Shown here one piece after another: positions 1 through 11,070 of a stretch of DNA of 64,000 nt. The notes below the pieces were generated by a model. The model saw only the letters and a list, made by a program, of their open reading frames with translations, did no database searches and was not told where the DNA came from. The stretch covers positions 1-64,000 of the forward strand of contig CAWADK010000012.1 of the NCBI GenBank assembly GCA_963780715.1, read 5' to 3'. The stretch's first letter is position 1. Every line of letters starts with the position of its first letter. The translations under genes were made by a program, and so were the position numbers. Source of the stretch: JALORV01 sp963780715. Lineage in GTDB: Bacteria > Pseudomonadota > Gammaproteobacteria > Burkholderiales > Burkholderiaceae_F.

Positions 1-2077
1 GCACGCGCCGAGGCCGAGGAGGCCCGTGTCGCCGAGCAGCGTGAACGCGAGCGCGAGGAGCGCGAACGCGCCGAGGCGGAGCGCCGCGCCGCGGAGCCGG
101 CCCGCCCGGCCGCGCCGCCGCCCCCGGCGCGCGCGCGCGTCGTCGAGCCGCCGGCTGACTCCCGCAAGGGTACCGCCCCCACCAAGTACGGCCGCCAGGA
201 GCTGCACGTCACCTCCGACGCGAGCGCCCGCTTCAAGAAGAAGCAGATGGCGAGCCGGACGCGCCGCCACGTGCCGGTGAGCTTCGACGCGCGCGGCGGA
301 GAGTTCGCCCAGCCGACGGCGCCGGTGAAGCGCGACGTGCAGATCCCCGAGACGATCACGGTCGGCGAGCTCGCCAACCGCATGGCCGTCAAGGCGAACG
401 AAGTCATCAAGACGATGATGAAGATGGGCGTGATGGCCACCATCAACCAGCCCATCGACCAGGACACGGCACAGCTGGTGGTCGAGGAGTTCGGCCACAC
501 CGCGGTGCGCCTGAAGGAAGACGCCCTCGAGGACCAGCTCAAGGCGCAGGTGGGCGAACTCGAGCTCAAGCCGCGGCCGCCGGTCGTGACCATCATGGGC
601 CACGTCGACCACGGCAAGACCTCGCTGCTCGACTACATCCGCCGCGCCAAGGTCGCGGCGGGCGAGGCGGGCGGCATCACGCAGCACATCGGCGCATACC
701 AGGTCGAGACGCCGAAGGGCCTCAGTCACCTTCATCGACACGCCGGGCCACGCGGCGTTCACCGCGATGCGCGCCCGCGGCGCCCACGTCACCGACATCG
801 TGGTGCTGGTGGTCGCGGCCGACGACGGCGTCATGCCGCAGACGGTCGAGGCGATCCAGCACGCTCGCGCCGCCGGCGTGGCGATCGTGGTGGCCATCAA
901 CAAGATCGACAAGTACGGTGCCGACCCGGACCGCGTGCGCGGCGAACTCCTCAAGCAGGAGGTCATCCCGGACGACCTCGGCGGCGACACGATGTTCGTC
1001 AACGTCTCGGCCCACACCGGCGCCGGGATCGACCAGCTGCTCGAGTCCATCCTGCTGCAGGCCGAAGTGCTCGATCTGCAAGGCGCCGCAGGACGGTCCG
1101 GCCGTGGGCGTGGTCGTGGAGTCGAGCATCGAGAAGGGCCGTGGCGCCGTGGCGACCGTGCTGGTGAAGCGCGGCACGCTCAAGGCGGGTGAGCCGATCA
1201 TCGCCGGCCAGGAATTCGGTCGCGTGCGCGCCATGTTCGACGCGGCGGGCAAGCCGTGGAGGAAGCGGCGCCCCTCGATCCCGTCGCGTGCTCGGCCTCT
1301 CCAACGCGCCGAATGCGGGCGACGAACTGCTCGTCGTCGAGAGCGACCGCAAGGCGCGTGAAGTCGCACTGTACCGTCAGGGCAAGTACCGCGACGTGCG
1401 CGTCGGCGAGCGCCGGGCGCAAGAAGGCCGAGGACGTGTTCTCGCAGATGGCCGACGCGAAGGCGGGCGTGATCACCTGCTGATCGTAAGGCCGACGTGC
1501 AGGGCAGCGCCGAGGCGCTGCGCGACTCGCTGTCCAAGCTCGGACGGATGAGGTGTCGGTGAAGGTCATCGCGAGCGGCGTCGGTGGCATCACCGAATCG
1601 GACGTCACGCTGGCCGCGGCCTCCAAGGCGCGCATCATCGGCTTCAACGTGCGCGCCGACGGCGCGGCCCGCGCGGCGCTGAAGGACACCGGCATCGCGG
1701 TGAACTACTACAGCATCATCTACGAGGCCATCGACGACGTGAAGCTGGCCGTCTCCGGCCTGATCAAGCCGGAGGTCAAGGAGCAGATCGTCGGCCTCGC
1801 CGAGGTGCGCGAGGTGTTCCGCTCGAGCAAGTTCGGCACCGTCGCCGGCTGCCTCGTGGTGGAAGGCTTCATCAAGCGCGGCAACCCGGTGCGCGTGCTC
1901 CGCGACCACGTCGTCATCCACCAGGGCGAGCTCGACTCGCTGCGGCGCTTCAAGGACGACGTGAGCGAGGTGCGTGCCGGCACCGAGTGCGGCATCGGCG
2001 TGGTGAAGTACAACGACATCCGCGCGGGCGACCAGATCGAGTGCTTCGCCCGCGTCGAGGTCGCGCGCAGCGCGTAA
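1..2077 (+). CDS. infB: Translation initiation factor IF-2 (5' partial, frameshifted as read)
   Basis: IF-2 is the GTPase that brings initiator tRNA to the 30S subunit. The window opens inside the Ala/Glu/Arg-rich N-terminal linker, open in frame from base 1. It continues through the IF2 N domain (PETITVGELANRMAVKANEV) to the G1 loop GHVDHGKTS near 600. The rest is present but spread over several frames: DTPGHAAFTAMRARG near 745, NKIDKYG near 900, and an intact C-terminal stretch from about 1553 to the TAA at 2077. At least six single-base indels are visible, for example an extra A near 725, an extra C near 1080 and lost bases near 1487, 1497 and 1550. IF-2 is essential, so these are probably consensus errors. 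It heads the infB-rbfA-truB-rpsO-pnp block. Confidence 0.95.
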
Positions 2078-2086
2078 GGACCGGAC

Positions 2087-2508
2087 ATGCCGCGAGAGAT
2101 CCCGCGGGCGCACCGCGTCGCCGAGCAGGTACAGCGTACGCTGGCCGACCTGCTGCGGCGCGACGTGCGCGATCCGCGGCTGAAGCCGGTCACCCTCACG
2201 CACGTGCGGATGTCGCCCGACCTCTCGCATGCCTGGGTCAAGTTCGAGCTGCTCACCGGCGACTCGCACGATCCACTGCAGCGCGAGATCCTCGACGAGG
2301 CGGCAATCTACCTGCGCGGCCCGCTCGGCCGCGCACTGCGCCTGCGGATCGCGCCACACATCCATTTCGAACCCGACGAGGAACTCGAGCGCGGCCATCG
2401 CCTCGACGACCTGATCACGCGCGCGGTGCGCGAGGACACGGCCCGCCACGCGGCGAGTCCGCGGACGACTCCGCTGGCGACCCTGCCACCGACGACGAGT
2501 CGCAGTGA
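2087..2508 (+). CDS. rbfA: Ribosome-binding factor A (one frameshift near the 3' end)
   Basis: RbfA is a KH-fold factor for late 30S maturation (17S to 16S rRNA 5' end) and cold adaptation. The ATG at 2087 sits 9 bp after infB, with a modest AAGGAC before it. The sequence MPREIPRAHRVAEQVQRTLA and the segment around VRDPRLKPVTLTHVRMSPD are typical of the family. The reading frame is intact to about 2450. There, loss of one G in a GGG run (GCGGCGAG for GCGGGCGAG) shifts the frame. Restoring it gives an acidic tail ending in DDESQ and a TGA at 2506-2508 that overlaps the GTG start of truB, the expected translational coupling. Length about 140 residues, normal for the family. Confidence 0.93.
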
Positions 2509-3479
2509 CCGCGACGCCGGCCGTGCCGGGCGCGAGCAGCCGTCCGCGCTGGCGCGACCTCGACGGCATCGTCCTGCTCGACAAGCCCACGGGCCTCGGC
2601 TCCACACCGGCCCTGCAGCGCGTGCGGCGCCTGCTGCGCGCGGCGAAGGGCGGACATGCCGGCACCCTCGATCCCCTGGCGACCGGCATGCTGCCCCTGT
2701 GCTTCGGCCAGGCCACCAAGGCCTGCGGGCCGTTGCTCGGCGCGTCGAAGGCCTATCGCGCGCGCCTGCTGCTCGGCGCGGCGACCGACACGGGCGATGC
2801 CGATGGCAGCGTGGTCGCACCAGCGGCCGGTGCCGGCGGTCGATGCCCGGCGCCTCGGGCGGTGCTCGCCGCGCTCAGTGGCGAGCGGGACCAGGTGCCG
2901 CCGATGTACTCGGCCCTGAAGCGCGACGGCCGGCCGCTGTACGAACTGGCGCGCCGCGGCGAGGAAGTCGAGCGCGCGCCACGGCGCATCACGCATCGAC
3001 CACATTGAAGCGCTCGCCTGGACGGAGGCGGCCTCGAATTCGAGGTGCGCTGCTCGAAGGGCACCTATGTCCGCGTGCTCGGCGGAAGAAATCGCCGCGG
3101 GCCTCGGCACCTGCGGCCACCTCGGCGCGCTGCGCCGCCTTGGGTCGAGCCGTTCGGGGATGCGCCGATGGTGACGCCTCGAGGCGATCGAGGCCTGGGC
3201 CGGCGAGGACCCGGCGGACGAGGTCCGGCCCGACTGGCTGCTGCCCGTGGAAGCCGCCTTCGCCGGACCTGCCGCGGCTCGATCTCGACCGGCGGGCGAG
3301 CCTGCATCTGCGCCAGGGACGGGTCCTGCCGCTGCCCGGCTCCCGCCCGGCGCCCGTACGGCCCGGGTCTACGACGCGGCGGGGCAGTTCCTGGCCTGGT
3401 CGAACCGGCGCCGCGGCGGGGTGCGCGAGGCGCGCCTGTTCGTGGCGGGGCCGCCGGCTCGGACCCCGAAAGCGCTTGA
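2505..3479 (+). CDS. truB: tRNA pseudouridine(55) synthase (frameshifted as read)
   Basis: TruB makes pseudouridine 55 in the T-loop of tRNAs. The GTG start at 2505 overlaps the rbfA stop (GTGA). The motif GGHAGTLDPLATGMLP around residues 50-65 contains the catalytic Asp. The next conserved block, QVPPMYSALKRDGRPLYELAR, is in frame to about 2995. After that the protein continues in shifted frames: RCSKGTYVRVL near 3050, then a C-terminal PUA-like part with HLRQGRVLPLP near 3305. It ends at a TGA near 3479. At least four indels are needed to join the parts, so I infer consensus errors rather than decay. The rpsO promoter overlaps the 3' end. Confidence 0.9.
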
Positions 3480-3506
3480 GGAATCAGGGCTGATACCGTT
3501 TAGAAT
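3476..3506 (+). promoter_or_regulatory. Candidate sigma-70 promoter for rpsO
   Basis: TTGAGG (3476-3481) and TAGAAT (3501-3506) are separated by 19 bp, just ahead of rpsO and overlapping the truB stop. An rpsO-proximal promoter inside or after truB is common in proteobacteria. The spacer is longer than the ideal 17 bp, so this is tentative. Confidence 0.4.
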
Positions 3507-3549
3507 GCGCGGCTCACAAAGGGTAACAAGGTTTCGAGGATTCCATACG

Positions 3550-3821
3550 ATGGCACTGTCCACCGAGCGCAAGGCCGAGATCGTCAGGCGACTTCAGCCG
3601 CGGCACGAGCGACACGGGTTCGCCCGAAGTCCAGATCGCGCCTGCTCTCCGCCCGCATCAACGACCTCGGCGAGCACTTCAACGTGCACAAGCGCGACCA
3701 CTCGTCGCGTCGCGGGCTCCTCAAGCTCGTGACGCAGCGCCGCAAGCTCCTCGACTACCTGAAGGCGATCGACCTCTCCCGCTACCAGGACGTCGTAGCC
3801 AAGCTCGGCCTGCGCCGCTGA
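3550..3821 (+). CDS. rpsO: 30S ribosomal protein S15 (two frameshifts as read)
   Basis: S15 binds the central domain of 16S rRNA and is a primary 30S assembly protein. The ATG at 3550 starts MALSTERKAEIV. One inserted A near 3594 and one inserted C near 3641 break the frame. With both removed, the sequence reads through GSPEVQIALLSARINDL and RDHSSRRGLLKLVTQRRKLL to KLGLRR and a TGA at 3819-3821, 89-90 residues as expected. The two insertions fully account for the frame difference between start and stop, which supports sequencing error. It lies between truB and pnp as in most proteobacteria. Confidence 0.93.
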
Positions 3822-3834
3822 TCATCGCCGAATT

Positions 3835-3858
3835 CCGGCCCGCCATGCGGGCCGGATT
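3835..3858 (+). terminator. rpsO-pnp intergenic hairpin
   Basis: CCGGCCCGC (3835-3843) and GCGGGCCGG (3847-3855) form a perfect 9-bp stem with a CAT loop, starting 14 bp after the rpsO stop. The tail ATTCGTTTCT is only moderately T-rich, so it may be a weak terminator. It could equally be a processing stem-loop; in E. coli the rpsO-pnp spacer carries an RNase III site. The function here is inferred. Confidence 0.6.
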
Positions 3859-3901
3859 CGTTTCTGCACTCCCCAAAGCTATTGCAGCACTGGACATCAT
3901 C

Positions 3902-6033
<2,132 letters not shown>

Positions 6034-6034
6034 G

Positions 6035-6064
6035 AAAGGGCCGGCATTGCCGGCCCTTTTTTTT
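6035..6064 (+). terminator. Intrinsic terminator of pnp, probably bidirectional with phaR
   Basis: GGGCCGGC (6038-6045) and GCCGGCCC (6049-6056) form a stem with an ATT loop. The stem is flanked by AAA and followed by eight T residues (6057-6064), a textbook rho-independent terminator. The complementary strand also has a short TTT after the stem, so it can serve the convergent phaR gene. Confidence 0.93.
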
Positions 6065-6100
6065 CCGACTATCTGCCACCTCTTCGCTAGCCGCTAACCG

Positions 6101-6654
6101 CTAATCCGCTAACCGCTGTCCGCAACTCCCTTTCCTGGCCGGAGCGGGCCCGGGCAGGCGGCCGAACACCTCCTCCTGCAGCGGACTTCCAGCGCTGGTA
6201 GTTCTTCTGCGCCACGCTGGTGACGGTCTCGAGCGGGTCGATGCCGACCACGTTCTTGAAGCGGTCGCGCAGTTCGCGCTGCTCGCTCGCGAACAGCTGG
6301 ATGCTCTCGTCGAGGTAGCGGCCGACGAAGTCCTGCAGCCCGCTGCCGTAGCTGCGGATCACCTGCGACAGGAAGTCGCGGCTCATCAGCGATTCGCCGG
6401 CGCCTTCCTGCTCGGCGATCACCTGCAGCAGGATGGTGCGCGTGATGTCCTGCTGGCGACTTGCGGTCCAGAACGACGAAGTCGACGCGCTCGACCACCA
6501 GGCGACGGATGTCGGCCAGCGTCACGTAGCGGCTCTCGACGGTGTCGTAGAGGCGCCGGTTCGGGTACTTGCGGATCACGCGCGGTCCGCCCCGTGCGCT
6601 CTCGCCCTCGGTGCCGGCGCGCTTGGCGCGCGGAGTCTTGGTCTTTGCCGTCAT
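6101..6654 (-). CDS. phaR: Polyhydroxyalkanoate synthesis repressor PhaR (two frameshifts)
   Basis: PhaR represses phasin and PHB-synthesis genes and is displaced by polyhydroxybutyrate granules. The N-terminal DNA-binding domain is plain: RVIRKYPNRRLYDTVESRYV about 20 residues from the start. An inserted C near 6460 breaks the frame inside DRKSQQDITRTILLQ. The following PHB accumulation region (GESLMSRDFLSQVIRSYGSG) is intact. A second shift near 6178 restores an LQEEVFGRLPG-type tail ending at a stop at 6101-6103. The start ATG overlaps the gluQ stop (ATGA), implying coupling. The stop lies in a small CCGCTAA direct-repeat tract (about 6090-6117). The presence of PhaR suggests the organism makes PHB. 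Confidence 0.9.
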
Positions 6655-7657
6655 TTCGAACTGCTCCCTAGCGACTCGTCTGCGGCCCGTGTGCCCGGTA
6701 CGGGACCTGTCTTCATACCGGCCGCGAGCCCGGGGCGCCAGTGCGCGACGGCCCACTGCCAGACCTCCTCGAGCGGCGCCCGCTCCAGCCCCATCGGCGG
6801 CGCCTTCGCGCAGGAATTCCAGCGCGGCCACCACCAGTGCCGCCGCCGACGAGCCCGACACGGCCGGCGCGTCCGCGGACTTTGAGAGCTTAAGGCCAGA
6901 ATCCCCTACTGCAATTGGTAAATGCATGTATGTGAGGCGGGGCAGGGCCAAGGCCCGCTGCAGCACGATCTGCCGGGCCGTGCTCGACAGCAGGTCTGCG
7001 CCCCGCACGACGTCGGTCACGCCCTGTGCCGCGTCGTCGACCACCACCGCGAGCTGGTAGGCAAACAGGCCGTCGCGGCGTCGAAGCACAAAATCGCCGA
7101 CCGTGCGCGCAACGTTTGCGAGCTGTGGTCCCTGGACTCTGTCCATGAACTCGACGTCGCAGTCGGGTGCGCGGAACCGCCAGGCGGGTCGCGGCCCGGC
7201 ATCCGGACCGACGGGCAGGCACTCGGGCGGGTGATACAGCTCCTCGCCGGGCTCGCGCGCCCGGTTCTCGGGCAGTGCCGCCAGCCGCGCACGCGAGCAC
7301 GAGCAGCGCCGCAGCCAGCCCGCAGACTCGAGCTCGGCGAGCGCGGCTTCATAGGCCTCCGCTCGCGTGCTCTGGCGCATGACGGGACCGTCCCAGTGAT
7401 AGATGCCGTAACGGTCGAGGGTCGCGAGGATGTCGTCGGTCGCGCCGGGGCGTTCACGGGGCGGCACCGAGGTCCTCGATGCGCACCAGCCACTCGCCGT
7501 GTCGCGAACGTGCGTCGAGGAAGCTGCCGACGGCAGCGAGCAGGGAACCGAAGTGCAGGGGTCCGCTGGGCGTGGGCGCGAAGCGGCCGCGGTACGGCCG
7601 CCCGGGCTCAGCGGTACCAGTCGTCGCGGTCGCCGAACTGCTTTTCGCGTCGTTCAC
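6651..7657 (-). CDS. gluQ: Glutamyl-Q tRNA(Asp) synthetase (frameshifted)
   Basis: GluQRS is a truncated GluRS paralogue that attaches glutamate to queuosine-34 of tRNA(Asp). The N-terminal block PYRGRFAPTPSGPLHFGSLL carries the HIGH-like motif, followed by RIEDLD; KLSKS is the second signature. One indel occurs near 7460, just after RIEDL. Another near 6800 restores a tail containing EEVWQWAVAHWRPG. That tail ends at a TGA (6651-6653) overlapping the phaR ATG. The only clear ATG in frame is at 7657, which makes the gene overlap dksA by 50 bp. A dksA-gluQ pair is a classic proteobacterial arrangement. Confidence 0.9.
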
Positions 7658-7907
7658 GCCGTTCCTGGGCCTCGACGCTCAGGGTGGCCACCGGCCGCGC
7701 CTCGAGGCGCTTGATGCCGATCGGCTCGCCGGTCTCGAGGCAGAAGCCGTAGCTGCCGTCCTCGATGCGCTTCAGCGCCTCGTCGATCTTGCGGATCAGC
7801 TTGCGTTCGCGGTCGCGGGTGCGCAGTTCGAGGCTGAACTCCGATTCCTGCGTGGCGCGGTCGTTCGGGTCGGGGAAGTTCGCCGCCTCGTCCTTCATGT
7901 GGACCCA
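7608..7907 (-). CDS. dksA: RNA polymerase-binding protein DksA, N-terminally truncated
   Basis: DksA inserts into the RNA polymerase secondary channel and works with ppGpp in the stringent response. Only about 98 C-terminal residues are present, from VHMKDEAANFPDPNDRATQE through the globular part to DRDDWYR. The coiled-coil start, about 40 residues including the true initiator Met, is missing. Upstream of about 7907 the sequence changes abruptly to an FAD oxidase gene in another frame. The zinc-finger position is degenerate: YGFCLETGEPIG, then ATLSVEAQ, one Cys instead of four. This resembles the zinc-independent DksA forms known from other proteobacteria. The truncation is probably an assembly artefact, but a real deletion cannot be excluded. 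Confidence 0.85.
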   Translation of the reverse strand, partial: WVHMKDEAANFPDPNDRATQESEFSLELRTRDRERKLIRKIDEALKRIEDGSYGFCLETGEPIGIKRLEARPVATLSVEAQERRERREKQFGDRDDWYR

Positions 7908-8580
7908 CCGCCAGCGGCAGCAGGTCGTAGCCTGCGGTGTCCGGTGCCTCGGAACCGATCTCGACGATGTCACCCTCGATCGTCACGCCGCGCACGCGCA
8001 GCACGTTGTGCAGCGTGAGCCCGTACTTCAGGCAATGCACGCCGCCGGCGTTCTCGGCAATGTTGCCGCCGATCGTGCAGGCGATCTGGCTCGATGGATC
8101 GGGCGCGTAGTACAGGCCCAGATGCGCCACTGTCTCGGAAACCGCCGAGTTGCGCACGCCGGGCTGCACCCGCGCTGTCCGCGCCAGCGGATCGATCTTC
8201 AGGATGCGGTTGAACTTGGCGAGTGACAGCAGCACGCCCTGGCCGTGCGGCAGCGCGCCGCCCGACAGCCCGGTGCCGGCACCGCGCGGCACCACCGGCA
8301 CCTTCAAGTCGTGGCAGGCGCGCAGGATCTGCACGACCTGCGATTCGTCCTCCGGCAGCGCGACCACCATCGGCAACTGGCGGTACAGCGTGAGGCCGTC
8401 GCACTCGTAGGGCCGCGTGTCCTCTTCGCGCCACAGCACGCAGTGGTCGGGCAGGAAGCTGCGCAGCCGCGCGACGACGGCGCGCTGGCGCTCGACGTCG
8501 ACCGGACCGGCGCCGTCGAGCGGAATGCGCTCGGACAGCATCTGCGTCGGCGGGTGCGCAAGGTCGGTCGGTGCGTTCAT
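7904..8580 (-). pseudogene. FAD-linked oxidase subunit GlcD-like, 3'-truncated
   Basis: This is the N-terminal half (about 225 residues) of a GlcD-type glycolate/D-lactate oxidase. It starts at ATG 8580 (MNAPTDLAH). The PCMH-type FAD-binding region is clear: VPVVPRGAGTGLSGGALPHG, then SSQIACTIGGNIAENAGG. The match stops at AGYDLLPLAVG near 7905, where the family would continue with a GSEG motif, and dksA sequence follows out of frame. Usual length is near 490 residues, so the substrate cap and C-terminal domain are missing, as are the glcE and glcF partners. It is a misjoin or a deletion fusion with dksA. Confidence 0.8.
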
Positions 8581-8772
8581 GGCGATGACGGTATCACGCG
8601 CGGTCGGGCCCGCGCAGGCCACGGATCAGACGTCACTTTACCGCTGAAAGCGACCCCGGCGCGGGTCGCCGTGACGGCCACGTGCTGCTGCAACGGCAAC
8701 ATCGCGGAAACGTTCGGCTGCTGTCATGCTGCGGCTCGCGAGGAGGATGAAGGCTTGGATTCGAAGAGTGGA

Positions 8773-10006
8773 ATGTGGCTCGGCAGGTTCCCCTGGATGT
8801 ACGCCGCCGCTGTTGCAATGGCGCTGCAGCTGGCGGCGTGTTCCGCACCGCAGCCGCCGGCCGCGGCGCCGGTCGTGGCCGTGCCATTGCCGTTACCGCC
8901 GCCACCGTGGCGTGACGACGCGCCGCTGGCGGTGACTTCGGGCCAGTGGCGATGGACCGACGCGAGCCGCGACCGCGTGATCGGTGCCCAGTGGCACGCA
9001 CCGAACGCCTCGGCGGCGCAGGCGCTGCTGCTCGTGCTGCCCGGCCTGGCGCAGGGCAGTTCGGCACCGCCGGCACTGATCGAGGCACTGGTCGGCAGCG
9101 GCTTTGCGGTGGTGACGATCGGGCACGCGGGCAACGACGCCGCGGTCTGGCGCAGCCCGGAAGCGCGCCGTGCCGATTTCACCGAGGCGGCGCGGCGCAT
9201 GTACGGCGCGAGCGACGTGACGGAGCGCGGAGCCGACGTGCGCTTCGTGCTGGATGCGCTCGAGAAGCAACCGCCTCCGTGGCTCGCCGGCCGGCGCAGT
9301 GCGTCGGGTGGGAGTCGTGGGCATCGGCCTCGGCGCACAGACAGCGCAGTGGCTGCTGGGCGAGCCGATGGCACGGACGCAGGTCGCGACCAGCGAACCG
9401 CGGCTCGTGGCGGCAGCGTTGCTCGGACCCTATGTCGGCTTTGAGGGTCCGGCGATGCACCAGCGCTACGAAGCCATCGTGACGCCGCTGCTGGTCGCCT
9501 ACGGGCTGACCGAGACGGATCCCTACGGTCTCGGGATGACGTCGCAGCAGCGCCGCGCGATGGTCCTCGAACTGCGCAATGCGCGCGTCACCGAACTCCG
9601 GTTGCCCACGTCGTCACTGGCGGGTGCGCTGACGCCCGGCGCCGTGCCCGGTGGGGTGGCCGGAGGTCCTGCGGGGCCGGGAGGAGCCGGACCGATGTCA
9701 CGCTCCCAGCCGCCGACGCGCGGACCGGGCGGCCCGGGCGGCGGTACGCCGGCGGGCAAGGGCAGTCCACAGGGTGGCGCCATGACGCCGCCGGGTGGTG
9801 GGATTGACGTGACGACGGGAACGAGCGCAGGGCCGATGGGCGCGGCGTCAGGCGCCGGCGAGCGCGCGGCGCGCGTTGCGCTGCTGCTGTCGGTACAGGC
9901 GTTTTTCGAAGCCGAACTGCTCGGCAGCCGCGATGCGCGCGACTGGCTGGAAGGTCCCCATCCGGGACCGGCGCAATGGACGACGTATGCGGCCGGCCGC
10001 CGGTGA
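8773..10006 (+). CDS. Lipoprotein with alpha/beta-hydrolase-like fold and Gly/Pro-rich insert (one frameshift)
   Basis: Starting at ATG 8773, the N-terminus is a lipoprotein signal (AVAMALQLAACS) followed by a Pro-rich stretch. The next part (ALLLVLPGLAQGSS, then GFAVVTIGHAG) looks like the N-terminal half of an alpha/beta hydrolase. An indel near 9290 shifts the frame; beyond it VGVVGIGLGAQTAQWLLG resembles a nucleophile-elbow region, but without a clear serine. From about 9620 to 9860 comes an unusual low-complexity Gly/Pro segment (GGVAGGPAGPGGAGP, RGPGGPGGG). A normal C-terminal helix follows. DUF3530-like proteins share the overall plan, but I cannot confirm the family. It probably faces the periplasm. 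Confidence 0.6.
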
Positions 10007-10051
10007 CGCGCGCGCCACGCGGCCGCAGCGCCCCTCGGCCGGTGAAGCGAA

Positions 10052-11070
10052 TCAGCGCGTGGCGGCCGGGACGAAGCGCGCGACGATCGGGCGGTGGCGC
10101 TCGGACCAGCGATCGATCGCGCCGGCCGTGCCTCCGAGGATCTGCGTGATGAACGCCAGCGTCAATTCGCGCGTGGCGGCCTTGACCTGCGCGTTCAACT
10201 GAACGCCGCCCGTGCCGGCACGGTCGGTGAAGATGCTGTGCGAGCCGCCGGCGAACACGGCAAGCGTCTTGCGGCTGCTGCCGATCGCATCGAAGACCGC
10301 GATGCGATCGGCAGCGCCCGAGTAGTAGCCGGGAATCTGGATCACATCCTCGGTGGCGGTGATGTGCAGCGTCGGCACCGTCACGTGCTTCAGGATTCTC
10401 TCCGGGTCCGACTCGCCGTAGAACGGAGGTGCGGAGATCAGGATCGCGGCACGGAAGCGCGCATCGCGGAACTCGAGCGTGCGGCCGTCGCGCTCGACGC
10501 GCGCACCGGCGGCGAGCAGGGCGGTGTTGGCGCCGTACGAGTGCCCGGCGACGACAATCTGGGAGGCATCGATGCTGCCGGCGTGGCCGCTCGCCAGCAG
10601 CTGGTCGAGGGCAAACCGGAGATCGAGCACGCGATCGATGGCTTCGCGCTCCTGCGCGGCCGCGTGCAGACGTCCGACGAGGGAAAACGGATTGCCGATC
10701 CAGATCGCCCGGTCGCTGCCGACATGCTGCACGTGCAGGCTCGCGACGCCGTTGGCGGCGAAGTGACTGCCGAGGTAGCTGTAACCGCGCCGCGAGCCGC
10801 CAATGCCATGCGAGAACACCACCAGCGGAATGCGTGCGCCCGGCTCGACGGTCGCCGGCAGGTACAGGCGCACCGGGACGGCGCGACCGCGCAGCGGGTC
10901 ATTCCATTCGTACTCGACCGCGCCGTAGGCCGGCGCCGCGGTAGCGATCGCCGTGCCGCTTCGTCCGGAACCTGCGCCGCAAGCGGCGTGGCCACCAGGG
11001 CGAGCGCGAACGCGCTGCCGCACGCCGCCAGCAATCGGCGCCGCGACATCCTTTGAAGGCTCGACATCAT
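10052..11070 (-). CDS. Exported alpha/beta hydrolase (dienelactone hydrolase / PAF-acetylhydrolase-like), one frameshift
   Basis: The ATG at 11070 overlaps the stop of the RND pump gene (ATGA), so it is the last gene of the efflux operon. The N-terminus MSRRRLLAACGSAFALAL is a Tat-like or Sec signal peptide. A one-base deletion near 10965 separates it from the mature domain. That domain contains PLVVFSHGIGGSRRGYSYLG (oxyanion-hole region), VVAGHSYGANTALL (GHSYG nucleophile elbow) and a late GGSHSIF carrying the likely catalytic His. The family cleaves esters or small lactones. Coupling to an efflux pump suggests periplasmic modification of a compound the pump handles, but that is inference. 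Confidence 0.8.

Noticed and set aside
722..2719. Long minus-strand open frame across infB, rbfA and truB
   Set aside because: Composition is typical of antisense GC-rich frames, and it crosses three conserved plus-strand genes.
6090..6117. Three CCGCTAA-like direct repeats over the phaR stop codon
   Set aside because: Too short and imperfect to be called a repeat element; may be a local slippage tract.
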